From the NCBI GenBank assembly GCA_944548615.1, contig OX155955.1, forward strand, positions 12,023,921 to 12,087,920: a DNA stretch of 64,000 nt, in the 5' to 3' direction. Under the pieces are notes generated by a model. The model did no database searches. It was not told the DNA's origin and was given only the letters and a program-made list of their open reading frames with translations. The translations under genes were made by a program, and so were the position numbers. Shown in pieces: positions 12,537-23,410 of this stretch. Every line of letters begins with the position of its first letter. Position 1 is the stretch's first letter. Source of the DNA: Micropterix aruncella (Eukaryota; Arthropoda; Insecta; Lepidoptera; Micropterigidae).

Positions 12537-12790
12537 TGAGGCTGAGGTGGTAAAGTAGTGTGGAAAGAATGCAAAATGATCAGTCGTTGAAATGTATTAT
12601 TTGTGGGACACCTGAAAGACATCGTAAACTCGGACTACTAAAACTGCGATGGCTTGATTATGTGGGTAAAGATCTATATATATATATGGAGGAGACAACT
12701 CTAAAGCCAAAGCCCAGGATAGGGTGAAATTGAAAGAAATTTATGACGAACCGAGATTCACAATAAGTTTTATTGCCAATAATGATGATG
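12537..12790 (+). pseudogene. RTE-like LINE C-terminal remnant
   Basis: In the frame beginning at 12537 the plus strand reads VRLRW, stop, SSVERMQNDQS, then GTPERHRKLGLLKLRWLDYV, and further on KAKAQDRVKLKEIYDE. These correspond to the LRWLGHV-x-RM, GRPKLRWLD and A-x-DR-x-x-W/L-K-x-I blocks that end arthropod endonuclease-reverse transcriptases. A GATGATGATAATGG tail follows at about 12784. The same C-terminal module appears on the minus strand at 59.8-60.0 kb. Only the last ~80 codons survive, with a stop. Confidence 0.7.
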
Positions 12791-12799
12791 ATAATGGTT

Positions 12800-14098
12800 T
12801 TTATTATGTATCCTTCATCAACTAAAATTGTAGCAACTGGAGAGGCTTCCTTATTTCTTTGTGACGAAAAATAAATTTACTTAAAATTATTCACTATGTG
12901 GCAGAACATTTTAAATAAGTACATGAACATTCTCCAAAATATCTGTTTAACACCAGTTTATGATCAAATTCAGTTTTATAGATGCCAAGAATGTCGATGC
13001 TGCAAATCAGCAAAAGTCAAACAGCCGTCAATACTACGCAATTGACGCCCTCGTTTACTGCATCGCACACTTCAAAAACAACATGCGCATTTCACAAATA
13101 TGGAATTAGAATTAATCAGAACAACGTGATATATCAAAATGTCGCACGCCTTTTTTGTTTAAACTGTAATGCAAACAAAGATAAGGGATTTAATTGTTTG
13201 CCGCGGACGTAATAACAACGGGGCATTATGGCTGAGCGAGACGCGTGTTTGTGGGCGCCATGTTTGACTCAGGGGTGAACAAAAAGGATAAAAAGAACAA
13301 ACGTCTCAACGTTTGGATGATGATAAGGAATAAGCGCCGCCCGGCGCTCTGGAGAACGCGTCGAAAATGTCGAAATGCTGACGCTAAATATACTCGTACA
13401 TGCAAGTAGGGTACATATACGGTACGGTGTACATTGAAACGCCTTTTCAATATTTATCTTTACTAATTTGATTTTGGAATGTTTTTAACTTTATTGGTAT
13501 TATTCAGGAAATGAATACTTTGAATATATCATATCAAAAAATGATATTTTAAAAAATGCAAATGCTGTTCTAGGTACACGATGGTCGGGTAGCTAATTCT
13601 ATTTCTGGCAATTAATCAGATAGAAGTAGATTATCACTTTAAATCTTGTATAAGTGACGGGAAACAGATACTACAACAAAACGATTATCACTTAAATCTT
13701 GAATACGTGACTTAGTTGCTTCATATATATTTATTTATTTATTTTATTTTATTCGGGAAACAGACAGTAGGTACCTACAACAAAACATATTTACTAAATC
13801 AAAATTTACCAAGCATAAACTATTTATATATTTCCACCTATTAAACAGTCATATAGGCCGCTATGCGATATAGGTAGGTTTGTAAATAAAAATATTTATT
13901 TACAAAAAAAAAAAAAATTTGTCGGGTAATTGATAGTTTTTTTAATAAATGTTGAAATTAAGTGCTAAGTTTACTAACTTACCAGTCCAAAGTATAAAAG
14001 AGTAAATATGAAGTAAATAGAGTAATTTTATATGGTAATAATTGAATTAAAAAATAAATAGTTTTATTATGTAGCACGTTATGAGAATAAAAAAAATA
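12800..14098. other. Spacer without recognised genes
   Basis: AT-rich with a GC-richer patch around 13200-13400 (a 74-codon minus-strand frame there has no domain). TATTTATTTATTTTATTTTA-type simple repeats occur near 13727-13755, next to the word GTAGGTACCTAC, and an A run near 13904. Nothing functional is evident. Confidence 0.5.
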
Positions 14099-14685
14099 CG
14101 TGTGGCACTCGGGGACTGCCGCGGTAAAGCTATTGCATAGCATTTTTAACAACTTATGCAATTATAATTATTTATTTATTTTATTTTTTCTAATATCAGA
14201 TAACTGCGCTCTATCGGAAAACGTTGAAATTATTCCGAATCATTTGCGGCTGCGGTAGCAAATGATTCGGAATAATTTAAACGTCTTCCGATAGAGCGCC
14301 GCGCACGAATTTTTTATTCGATAAAGCAAAAAAACGGATTATTCGAAAAAAATCGTAGATAAAAAGATAGATAATTAAATTATCTTTAAAATGGTGCAGG
14401 TTTCATAATAATACGCCAGATAGTATTTGCGTAGTAGTCGTTTTTGTGTTCGGTTAGACCTAATTTCACAAATTAATTACACTATGTAATATAAACAAAA
14501 TCTAAAATATTCAAAGCTAAGAATATTAGGAAAATGTTCTTGTTTAACATATATTTTTTTCGAATCGTAATCAGTACTCGTTTAGACGTAATTTTCAGTT
14601 TAAAATCATTAATTTTCGTTAAGAAATTTCTTCATTCGGTCGCCGCGCTGGCCTAGGCCCGCGATAAAAGCTATGCAATAGCTTA
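14099..14685 (+). repeat. Unknown ~575-bp repeat, copy 1, with long internal hairpin
   Basis: Begins CGTGTGGCACTCGGGGACTG and ends GCTATGCAATAGCTTA. Each end carries a related GCTATTGCATAGC-type word in opposite orientation, together with a CCGCG(G/A)TAAA motif, suggesting inverted subterminal repeats of a non-autonomous DNA element. Inside (about 14206-14300) lies a long hairpin. Its arms begin GCGCTCTATCGGAAAACGTT and extend to CCGAATCATTTGC. The family is unknown to me and no protein is encoded. Confidence 0.65.
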
Positions 14686-14833
14686 ATAAAAAAGGTTAAA
14701 AGTTAAAAAAATTAGTTAAACACAAATAAAAACATTATTCATACATTGGGTTTGTAGTCGTCCGGCTCCCATCGTACATGTAAGAAGTGTATTTTCTGGC
14801 ATGTCGTCTCTCCTAAAAGTTAGGATAAAAAAA

Positions 14834-15397
14834 CGTGTGGCACTCGGGGACTGCCGCGGTAAAGCTATTGCATAGCATTTTTAACAACTTATGCAATTAT
14901 AATTATTTATTTATTTTATTTTTTCTGATATCAGATAACTGCGCTCTATCGGAAAACGTTGAAATTATTAAAACTTGTTGAATAATTTAAACGTCTTCCG
15001 ATAGAGCGCCGCGCACGAATGTTTAATTCGATAAAGCAAAAAAAACGGATTATTCGAAAAAAATCGTAGATAAAAAGATAGATAATTAAATTATCTTTAA
15101 AATGGTGCAGGTTTCATAATAATACGCCAGATAGTATTTGCGTAGTAGTCGTTTTTGTGTTCAGTTAGACCTAATTTCACAAATTAATTAAACTATGTAA
15201 TATAAACAAAATCGAAAATATTCAAAGCTAAGAATATTAGGAAAATGTTCTTGTTTAACATATATTTTTTTCGAATCGTAAGCAGTACTCGTTTCTGACG
15301 TAATTATCAGTTTAAAATCATTAATTTTCGTTAAGAAATTTCTTCATTCGGTCGCCGCGCTGGCCTAGGCCCGCGATAAAAGCTATGCAATAGCTTA
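14834..15397 (+). repeat. Unknown ~575-bp repeat, copy 2
   Basis: Nearly identical to copy 1 over its whole length in direct orientation, separated from it by about 148 bp of unrelated AT-rich sequence. The main differences are a few substitutions and the tip of the internal hairpin, where a 36-bp stem extension in copy 1 is replaced by 11 bp (AAAACTTGTTG). Both copies are preceded by an A-rich run. This suggests two insertions or a local duplication. Confidence 0.7.
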
Positions 15398-15420
15398 AAA
15401 ATACAGTAGTGTATTCTAAC

Positions 15421-15470
15421 GGTAATGGTAACTATAATGGTTGGTGACCGACCATTATAGTTACCTTTAC
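15421..15470. repeat. Short inverted repeat (hairpin)
   Basis: Arms around TAATGGTAACTATAATGGT and its near-complement (ACCATTATAGTTACCTTTAC) are separated by about 10 bp. One position in the arm differs. It sits just downstream of the second 575-bp repeat and may be a small foldback element. Confidence 0.6.
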
Positions 15471-15779
15471 TATCAAAGTTGCTGCACTGTTTTATTTTTT
15501 TTTCATTTACTTGTATATTTATTTATTATAAGGTTTTTGGGCTAAAAAGTTCTTTTGCGTTTTGCGACGTTGTTTATTATTTTGTAACTTGTGTTTTGCG
15601 CACATTGTACTATAAATTTGGAGATTAATTTGGCGTAGAATTTTTCAGAACAAGACTCGTTTTCTCGATTTCTATTATAGTTCTAGACATTGTGGTTATT
15701 TCAAAGTAATTTCATATACCTTTTTAGTATGATGATGATATTATGCCATATTTCGAGTGATATATACGTTTATATCCGG

Positions 15780-15908
15780 ATGCCTAAATTTAACTTGACG
15801 GAGCCGCGGGAACAGGCAGCACAGTACACTGTCTCTGAATTACTCCGTTTAAGGGGCCTCATAACTCGCGGACGCAACAGCGTAAATAAAGCTCAAAAAT
15901 TAATATAA
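15780..15908 (+). other. Unassigned open frame with a YxxxxL-hydrophobic motif
   Basis: Part of a 72-codon frame (15690-15908), this reads MPKFNLTEPREQAAQ then YTVSELLRLRGLITRG. It is less biased in composition than neighbouring chance frames, and YTVSELL fits the YxxxxL-hydrophobic pattern of eIF4E-binding proteins. A GTAAAT word downstream could be a weak splice donor. With no second exon or homolog in view it is more likely chance. I list it because it is the only stretch here that faintly resembles a host exon. Confidence 0.15.
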
Positions 15909-15909
15909 C

Positions 15910-17104
15910 ATCGAGGTTATAAGCATTTTTCATACGCTGGGTAGCGCTTATAAGGCTACACAGCGAAGAGCCCCGCGATGCCCATAGGTGCGAGCGGAAC
16001 GCCGCCATCCTGCCAGAACGAGATGGAAAGAGGCCGACAACACCGTGGGAATCATTCATGGAGGCTGTATTTCACTTTGCATACGTGAGATGATCCTCAA
16101 TATTTATGCGGATTTAATATAATTAACGATTTAGGGCGACTACTTTTTCAATTATATGTCCGATACAGACTCGGTTTAAATCTTGTTTCCAATAAGTTAG
16201 CAATACATAACATGTATTATACTTTAAATATCCAACAACAGGACATTTAATTCGCACAATAAAATATTGAAAATTTTACTGAAATTAATAAACAAAAACT
16301 TAATAATAATATTTATAATTAATTTAAAAGTTGCATTAACTTTATGATAAGCTTATCCAATTTAATTTGTTTTAAAGAACACAAAAAAAAACTTTGAGTT
16401 ATAAAAATTGAGCGCCACCAACTTTTTCTGCGCTGAAATTGCAGATAATGAATGAAATATGTTTTTTTAATAAGACAAAAAAACTTTAGGAAAAAATCTG
16501 GATTGTTACAACTTACTGAGACTAAGATGTACAGGAACCTATGGCTTGTGTATATATAAAATATTGAAATCTAAAATCACAGAAACTGTGTTTCTGTTCA
16601 TGTGAGTGAACGCTTTGAATGTAGCTCAATGAATTGACGACACGTAAATTAATTATCGATGCCACTTTGGAAACCGCTGGTGCTCGGGCACCACGCGGCC
16701 ATTTCATACAATATATGGAGAATATTATTTTACGAGCGTTTTGTTTGGACGGCACCGATGTGAATGATAGCACCTTTCAATGCAAATAAGCATAAGGGGG
16801 CACTTACAAGGCAAATCCGCATTAGCAGGCTTGTACTTGCTGTAACGTCTGCAGGGTATTCTATTCCGAATATGCCTCGATCGAAGTTTAGATCGTAATC
16901 TTGTTAATCAATGTTGACCTGTAGCAAAGTCGTTCAATCGACTAACGTTGAGAAAATCACACTTTCGACAAATAAAGAATAAAAGTGAAAGTGAGTTTAT
17001 ATTGATACGCCAAAAGTCCTGTTCCGATTTATAAATGTAATAACTTTTAAACGTAGTGATCTAAACGTAAAAAAGTATTGCTATTAAAGATTCATATCTA
17101 ATAC
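15910..17104. other. Spacer without recognised genes
   Basis: A GC-richer patch (15950-16060) is followed by AT-rich DNA. Frames at 15859-16059 and 16522-16773 on the minus strand show no known domain. No repeat partner was found. Confidence 0.45.
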
Positions 17105-17225
17105 ACCATCACAAATCACCGTGTTGAGATGACGCTATTCAGAAATTGTGCAGTAAAAAGTGTGTTACCTCACGAGCGGTGTGGGCCGTAGCACCATCTA
17201 GTTGAAACCATACGCCATTGTTATT
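17105..17225 (-). pseudogene. Mariner/Tc1-type transposase fragment
   Basis: On the minus strand the frame contains NNGVWFQLDGATAHTAREV followed by THFLLHNF and a stop. The W-F-Q-x-D-G-A-x-x-H-T-A-R block contains the second catalytic aspartate of DDE transposases in arthropod mariner/Tc1-like elements. The first and third catalytic regions are not present. After the stop, IASSQHGDL may continue the decayed domain. The scrap lies immediately upstream of the LINE fragment at 17.33 kb, consistent with nested insertions. Confidence 0.65.
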
Positions 17226-17329
17226 GTCGGCTCTTAAGATGGAAAGAGGAAGGTTTGGCGAGTTGTTTATAATTATGTAAGCATTTATGCACCAAAAGAT
17301 AAAAACATTGATGACACCTCGGTGTCCAT

Positions 17330-17940
17330 ATGGACGACAAGCTCTCATGGCGGCCACATATTCGAGAAATGCGACGCAAACTCTTCGGCCGATTTCATTC
17401 GCTGAATAGGCTGAAAAATATCCTCCCGGAGGAGAGCAAGGTTACGATTCGGTCCTTCTGGATTATGGAGATGTCACATTTCTCGACCTCACACAGGAGT
17501 TATCCACCAAAGTTGAGCGTCTTCAAAATGTTTGCATTCGGTATATCCATGGCCGCAGAAAATTTGACCACATCACGGAGTACAGAGAGAAGCTTCACTG
17601 GCTGTCGATTCGGGAGAAAAGAGACATGCGAGTTCTCTGTATGCTTTTTAACATCTTGGCTGGCGTCGCTCCCAATTATCTTACCGGGAGATTTACTGCA
17701 CTATCGGCTCATGGAAGACCTCTGAGATCAAAAGACAACCTGCTACGTTCTATACCTAGTCACAGCAGTGACTTCTTCTCATTCTCTTTCACCGTGCATG
17801 GAGCCCGTCTTTGGAATGCTTTGCCGAAAAATGTGAGAACCGCGCCAAGCATAACAACTTTTAAGTTGACTCAGAGAGCATTTGAAATCTTCCAGGTAAA
17901 TTCCCTTTCCCTTCCCATTCCCCTCTTTTTGAAACTTTAG
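17330..17940 (+). pseudogene. CR1/Jockey-like LINE reverse transcriptase C-terminal region
   Basis: The first part (17330 to about 17455) reads MDDKLSWRPHIREMRRKLFG, then SLNRLKNILPEE. A frameshift near 17455-17460 moves to a frame that stays open for 160 codons to 17940: DYGDVTFLDLTQEL, VCIRYIHGRRKFDHI, YREKLHWLSIREKRD, LFNILAGVAPNYL, GARLWNALPKNVR, then FKLTQRAFEIF. This is the post-catalytic connection and C-terminus of CR1/Jockey-type LINE reverse transcriptases. The catalytic region is absent (5' truncation). The uninterrupted length of the second frame suggests a fairly recent insertion. Confidence 0.85.
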
Positions 17941-18180
17941 CGTCCTTATAGGTGTTAGATTATTTTGATGTGGTAAGCCTGTGCCCACAAAGAGTTAAGT
18001 ATATATTTCTTTCTATCCTCTTTTATTTTATTTGTCATACTCTTTATATAGGTTAAGTTATGTAGTCTACTCGCAAATAATGTTCACACAATAGTATAGG
18101 TTAGCTCTAAAATATTGCCTGCAGGCAATAGGCTCTCCTATTATTAAGAATAAAGAGTATATTATTATTATTATTATTTT
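17941..18180 (+). mobile_element. 3' untranslated region and ATT tail of the LINE
   Basis: Following the stop codon, about 200 bp of non-coding sequence ends in AATAAAGAGTAT and an (ATT)n run at about 18158-18177. Microsatellite-like tails of this kind end many insect LINEs and mark the 3' edge of the insertion. Confidence 0.65.
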
Positions 18181-18312
18181 TATATATATTATTTAAAAAA
18201 ATATCCTAGAATTTATGGTTGACATTAGAAATCATTATGTGTACCTACGTAGTTGAAACAGATGGTTGTAAAAGTGGGTTAAAAAAAATACAAAAATCTG
18301 ACTGCAATATCT

Positions 18313-18514
18313 ATAAATAGGATAGAAAACGAATTTACCGCGTGAAATTTGTAGCACCCGACGTTTCGGTGACGTTGCAGCCGCCGTTGTCCAGGGTAGA
18401 CTGATAAGTCTGACAAGACTGTCCAGTCTACCCTGGACAACGGCGGCTGCAACGTCACCGAAACGTCGGGTGCTACAAATTTCACGCGGTAAATTCGTTT
18501 TCTATCCTATTTAT
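18313..18514. mobile_element. Perfect 90-bp palindrome derived from Penelope-like terminal repeats
   Basis: Left arm 18313-18402 and right arm 18425-18514 are exact reverse complements by my reading, with a 22-bp spacer that itself contains AGTCT/AGACT. Inside each arm are TTTACCGCGTGAAATTTG, GCACCCGACGTTTCGGTGAC and GCAGCCGCCGTTGTCC, which recur diverged at 25.3, 54.7 and 63.9 kb. Their association with GIY-YIG fragments at 54.7-55.3 kb identifies them as PLE terminal sequence. Perfect arms imply a recent origin or ongoing gene conversion between arms. Confidence 0.75.
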
Positions 18515-19374
18515 AATGTCAAACAACCGCGATAGTCTTCGCAATATCTATTTACTCAATAGCAGGCTATGAATAAACAAATATCACAATTAATTAGGCA
18601 ACGTATATTACAAACGTATAATAAAATAAAAAAAAATAAAAAAAAACAAAAAAATATAATAAAGATATTAATTGCTAAAGGGATCTCTATGTATAAAAAT
18701 AGTATTCGAACTAACATACATACATATACGTATAACTGCTGGTTTGGTTTATCTGATATTTTTTTGCTGACCAAATTACTAGTATTACAATCACATGATT
18801 GCGATTTTTATGTCGCGAATTCAAGAATGCCAGTATGCAACTTCTAATAAAGTTCGATCTTTTTGAAAGACACTGTGAAGTGTCTGTGGAAATCTTAGCG
18901 GGCCTTAAAAAGTTTGTTTGTTTATACTCTTTATTGTGAAATTTCACAATGGTCTAACAATTGAATTTTTCGAGATCTACTCTTAGTACAGTCAGTGTTA
19001 TATTTCTGGCTTCTGTCGTGTGTACCTATCCGTATTAGTAATAAAACTTCTTATCTCCAGCATGGAATCGCTACAACACGGCATCTCCTAACCCTGCAGT
19101 GGTCGCGTGTCAATAAGTTAAGCATCAAAATAGCGCGCATAATATAGACCAATCTGATTTCAAGGTATAATATCATACTCTTATTTATAATTACTTTTGA
19201 TGTGAACACGTCTATTCGCTCGTTACAGTGGCCACCGGTCGAACTTTCTTAGGTTACAAAATACCATCGATTTGAATCGCTGAAAGCTACGAGACTAAAA
19301 ATGCGTGAGTATTGTTAGAGCCTAGAATGTGGATAAATCATATATATACGTGTTCTAATAAAGTAGAAAATCAG

Positions 19375-19824
19375 AAGACGAGCAGATCATGAGCATTCTT
19401 ATCATACGTCAAGACCGTGACAGATCGAACAAGCAAGATGCTAAACAAATTCCATATAAAACGGTCTTCAAACCGATCCAAATACAGCTCGATCTTTGAG
19501 GCCTGTAAAGCATATAATACCACTGAAAACCCCAAGTGTGTACAAAATCTAATACAGCTGTAGTAGCCTACGTTGGAAAAACGAAACGGCTCATAGCCAC
19601 TCGACTAAAATACATCAAAGCTGTTTGATATGTTTATCGAGAAAAATCGGCAATCTGCAAACACATATTGGAAAGCGGAAAAACCACTGGGTGCAGTTTT
19701 AAAATCTCATTATGCTGTATAAATAACAATAATGTACTTTCCCTGTATGATCCGGGACGCTATTAAAATAAGTAGAACCCCTAACTTCAACAGAGACAAA
19801 TGTTTCAAACTCTCTACTCTGTAA
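19375..19824 (+). pseudogene. Penelope-like element GIY-YIG endonuclease remnant
   Basis: From 19566 the frame reads AYVGKTKRLIATRLKYIKAV. This matches the Y-[IV]-G-x-T-x-R...R-[IL] core of the GIY-YIG nuclease that follows the reverse transcriptase in PLEs. Next comes YREKSAICKHILESGK, with the E-K-S-A-[IV]-x-x-H motif, and then IRDAIKISRTPNFNR with CFKLSTL before a stop at 19822-19824. Several stops and small shifts interrupt it. Upstream to 19375 the sequence parallels that upstream of the 55-kb copy (AGCATTCTTA...CTAAAC). No reverse transcriptase palm motif is readable. Confidence 0.75.
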
Positions 19825-20920
19825 AACCCTCTTCCTAAAATTTATTTAACATCCATTGCGAAGTGTGAACACACGAAACAAGATACACTGAGTTTTATCA
19901 CTGCAGAATTCCAAAATTCGATCGCCTCACCCCCCCCCCCTTCCCTCTACCTTTTTGCCTTATTTATTAGGCATGCTCTATAAAAGAAGACATTATAAAA
20001 TAATGTATCACATTACAAAATAATACATAAAAGTTGTATAGTTAGGTTATGGGAATTCGCCTTATAAAACAGATTTTATGATTTTTTTTTTTGACAACTT
20101 CAGCTAAACCTAATTTGATATCATTCTGATCTACTATGATATTTGGCATCCAGAAATATATTTTGTTTAAATGATGAATTTAGGGCAAGTTGGTTTAGAG
20201 AAAATTCACTGTCACAAGCGTCTAAAGACACAAGTGTTGCCACTAATCCACCCACCCACTACAGGGTTAAACGTCCGCAGCGATTATTAATATCTTGAAT
20301 TCATCTTGAATCAGATATCGTCATCGTGATAACGGCATCAATGGCTGGAGAATATTCTAAACACGAATCTCTCCGGCTGGAGATTATGCAGTAATCTGTC
20401 TCATGTCACACTCACTCACGAGATCACCATTCACAATGAAAAATAATATGGTGGGTACAAAAAGACATAATATATTTCACACCCGACATAATATTATTAA
20501 ACCCGACGATATCGAAAGTTACTCTCTTAATTGGCTGATTAGTTGTCAGAGGTTTGGCGTACTTTTTTTCCTCGACTCTTCCACCTTCCTTTCTGTTTTT
20601 CCTACAAATTAAGGTTACTCCATCTTTAACGTTCCTAGTCATTAAGAAACCACAGTATTCTTTTGCCTCTTTCTCTCGTATTTTACTTTGGCCTTTCTTT
20701 CAAGTTTGCAGACAACCTCTTATTGACAATCTTACAAGAATAATTGATGAGGCATTGCGATCGACATCAATTAGAAAATGTCTATTGAATTAGAAGATGT
20801 CATCAGATAGAAGATGTCTAAAAGCGTTTAAGCAAAAACAAAGAAATATAAGATATAAGATAAAAATGATCCACAAATTCGAATATTTTGCTCATGTCAT
20901 AGGTTACCCCGAAAGATACA
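19825..20920. other. Spacer without recognised genes
   Basis: Contains a short C run (about 19929) and AT-rich sequence. Open frames at 20403-20793 on both strands are short and domain-free. No repeat boundaries are evident. Confidence 0.45.
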
Positions 20921-20924
20921 ATAC

Positions 20925-21625
20925 TATGCATCTAACCTCCTGTGAGGTTTGGGTCATATGACCTGCTCGTTATATTGGGTCGGCCCAACTCACGGCTCAA
21001 TTCCCGTGCGGTAGCCTCCTCGAAGACGGTCAAACCTGGAAAGGAATCTGTTTTATTTGCCCGGTGACAGCTGTGTCATGGACATGGGATCGGATCCTCT
21101 GGGGAATGACTTTCGGGCGATATTGGGCGGTTTGCGCATCGTGCGGCGTCAGCCGATTGACAGTGTCAGCCGATTGATAATAACCGGGAGGTCTGGAAAT
21201 AAATCTATACGTTTGCTAAGACGTGATGGGTGGGTTGTTGTTGTTGCTGGTGTCAGACACTCTGGAAATTACCCGTTGGCCACCCGATCCCGTTTGAGGA
21301 ACAAGCAAAAGGCACCACGGTCCGCGATAAATTCGGACTGAATTGCCCGTAACATCAGGTAGAGGCCGCGCAAGCGACTTCAAACCTGCGACCAAACTGG
21401 AGGACGGAGTAATCCGGCCAAATCTGGTAGAGAGGTCGCGAGGCTGCCCGCTGGTTTCACGTAAGGCGTTGGACTCCGACCGGCTTTATTGGCGTAGTTA
21501 GACGATAGACTGTATCTTTCCTAAGTGTCTGCGTTCCCCAACCATTCAAAGAATGATTATACATCGTTATTCCTTCTTGAGGTGGCGGGTTCGCCCGTTG
21601 TAGTTGACAACTCCAAAGTATGCAT
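20925..21625 (+). repeat. Unnamed ~650-bp dispersed repeat, copy A
   Basis: Shares ordered blocks with copies at 28.1, 46.3 and 46.9 kb: TTGGGTCGGC, GGTAGCCTCCT, AACCGGG with GGTCTGGAAA, CGCGATAAATTCG, GCGCAAGCGACTTC, GGCCAAATCTGGTAG, GTAAGGCGTTGGACTC and a terminal GGCGGGTTCGCCCGTTG. It is GC-richer than its surroundings. No protein is recognisable. Words near the 3' part resemble tRNA D-arm/A-box sequence (AAGGCGTTGGACTC, TGGCGTAGTTAGACG), so a SINE-like or composite non-autonomous element is possible. Confidence 0.7.
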
Positions 21626-22545
21626 CTAATAATTCGATGCTAAACAGCCGGAAGAAAAGTCCGGGAGGAAGAAAAACACAAGGCTGCGTAATTTACGGGA
21701 GTGGTACAAGAAATCCGCCACATTCTTGTTTCGAGCGGCGACAAATAAAGCTGTAATAGCCAATGTGATAGCCAAAGTTCGTACGCAGTTGTGGCACCAA
21801 AAGAAGAAGATGAAGGATGTCCTACTTACATGATGCAACCTTCCGATAATATAAAAGCAACGATCGACACAGCTCGCTCCTTAATATCTACTCGAGTGTC
21901 ACTCTCGCGTCAAATCAAATTTGTTAGCTAACGTTTATTAGCGAGTGGCTGAGAGGGGCAATCGACGAAACCGCATCATCGGGGCCATCTAACCAAATAA
22001 GTAGCGCTCTACGGATCCGCGATTGCAATAAAAACATATTAATCAAACGGACAATTGTCCACAAATCAGATGTTTGCCATAAACCACTGGCAATAAATCA
22101 TGAGTTGACAGACGCTTGCGCAGACGTCGCGTCTCGCCTCGGAATATCGAAAGTGCACATGAGAATGGTGCTTTTAACTAAACCAGACCAATAGGCGAAT
22201 ACAGAGCTAGAGAGAATACAGAGTAGGTACAGAATTCGAAACAATTGCAGGTTGTCCATGAAATCTTAGAATGTATTGTTTACTTTTGCGACTTTTACGC
22301 ATGAAAATGAGTGATAAATCTTATGGTAGATGTTGAGTGCCTAAAGTTAGAATATTATTGTGTTTTCTTCATTTCAACGGTCTCTACGTATATACCGTTA
22401 TCTCCTAATTTTAAGTTTTTGGCTTTTTCATACCAATCGCCTAGATTATAAACTGTCTTTTTCCCTGCCAAAAAATTAAATTCAGAAATAATTTATGATA
22501 ATAAGAAGGAGGATGTTTACCTACAAGATACAACCTTCCGATAAT
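21626..22545. other. Spacer with a small local repeat
   Basis: The stretch 21808-21875 (GATGCAACCTTCCGATAATA then GCAACGATCGACAC) is repeated at 22512-22546 plus 22788-22806, where it is split by the MITE described next. Otherwise no gene or transposon coding sequence is seen. Confidence 0.5.
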
Positions 22546-22546
22546 A

Positions 22547-22787
22547 CAGGTTGAGTTTTTAATTAGTGGCATCGTTGTGGTGAATCATTACGACAAAGTA
22601 AGCAACTTTTATTATATATTTTTTTTCATTTAAAAAAAACCTTTTTTTTTAAAAAAAAGTCTTTTGTTTTTTTGCATTGACAAATTATCTTATTATGAAC
22701 TTTCTGAATCAAATGAAAAAAAAATCATTTGTTTTTTTTTGTTGATTCACCCTCTACAAGGATGTCACTAATTAAAAACTCACGCTG
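22547..22787. mobile_element. TA-flanked MITE (241 bp)
   Basis: Inverted ends CAGGTTGAGTTTTTAATTAG and the right-end complement CAGCGTGAGTTTTTAATTAG continue as GTG(G/A)CATC(G/C)TTGT. The element is flanked by TA on both sides (22545-22546 and 22788-22789). The interior is A/T homopolymer-rich and non-coding. A related sequence at 21825-21860 reads continuously through the insertion site (CCGATAATATAA), giving a paralogous empty site that supports insertion at a TA. TA duplication fits the Tc1/mariner superfamily, but the parent family cannot be named. Confidence 0.8.
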
Positions 22788-23046
22788 TATAAGGAGCGAT
22801 CGACACATATGTTAACATAGCGGTGTGTACGCCGTACTATAAAATGACGAAATCCTGGCCATTTAAGTAGTCATTCGATTATGATTGTAATAATGTTGTG
22901 GTTACTTAATCGGCTTTTGTTACCTGTGTTTTAAATGATATGTTGTCTATTTAAAATACTGTGTAATAACGAATAAAGAAAATTAAATAAAAATAAAATC
23001 CTTGTACAACGTTATGAGGAAGATAGCGCAAAATACATCGGAAAAT

Positions 23047-23110
23047 AATGTAACAAGTAAATATATAAAAGAAAATCAAAAATACGACTGATGTTACAGA
23101 AAGTCTATGC
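23047..23110 (+). repeat. Dispersed repeat shared with 63.83 kb
   Basis: TGTAACAAGTAAATATATAA followed by an A-rich stretch, ACGACTGATG and TTACAGAAAG matches 63825-63882 in the same orientation with few differences. Its unit and family are unknown. Confidence 0.6.
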
Positions 23111-23327
23111 TATTGTATTTATAATTATTTTATTACTATTTTTTTATGAAACATTTGGGGTTTGTTTATTTATCCACATAGATACATGTATGTTTCTGAA
23201 ATAATATCAATCAGACCTTTTATTTTACACTAAACACGATATATTTATGTTAAATTATTATTGACATTTTTACAATCCGATATTTAGACAACTACTTAAT
23301 TGATGTTTGGACAGTTAATGTACCCTA

Positions 23328-23410
23328 TGACACTCGGGTTTCGAACAATACCACATAGCGATTCTAACAATACCACACACTTCTAAATCGGTTTTCTAGC
23401 GATTCACTAG
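23328..23410 (-). repeat. Dispersed repeat with inverted partner at 48.97 kb
   Basis: The reverse complement contains CCGATTTAGAAGTGTGTGGT and ATTGTTAGAATCG followed by a second GTGGTATTGTT. The same order occurs on the plus strand at 48970-49052. The double GTGGTATTGTT word suggests an internal short duplication. Confidence 0.55.
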
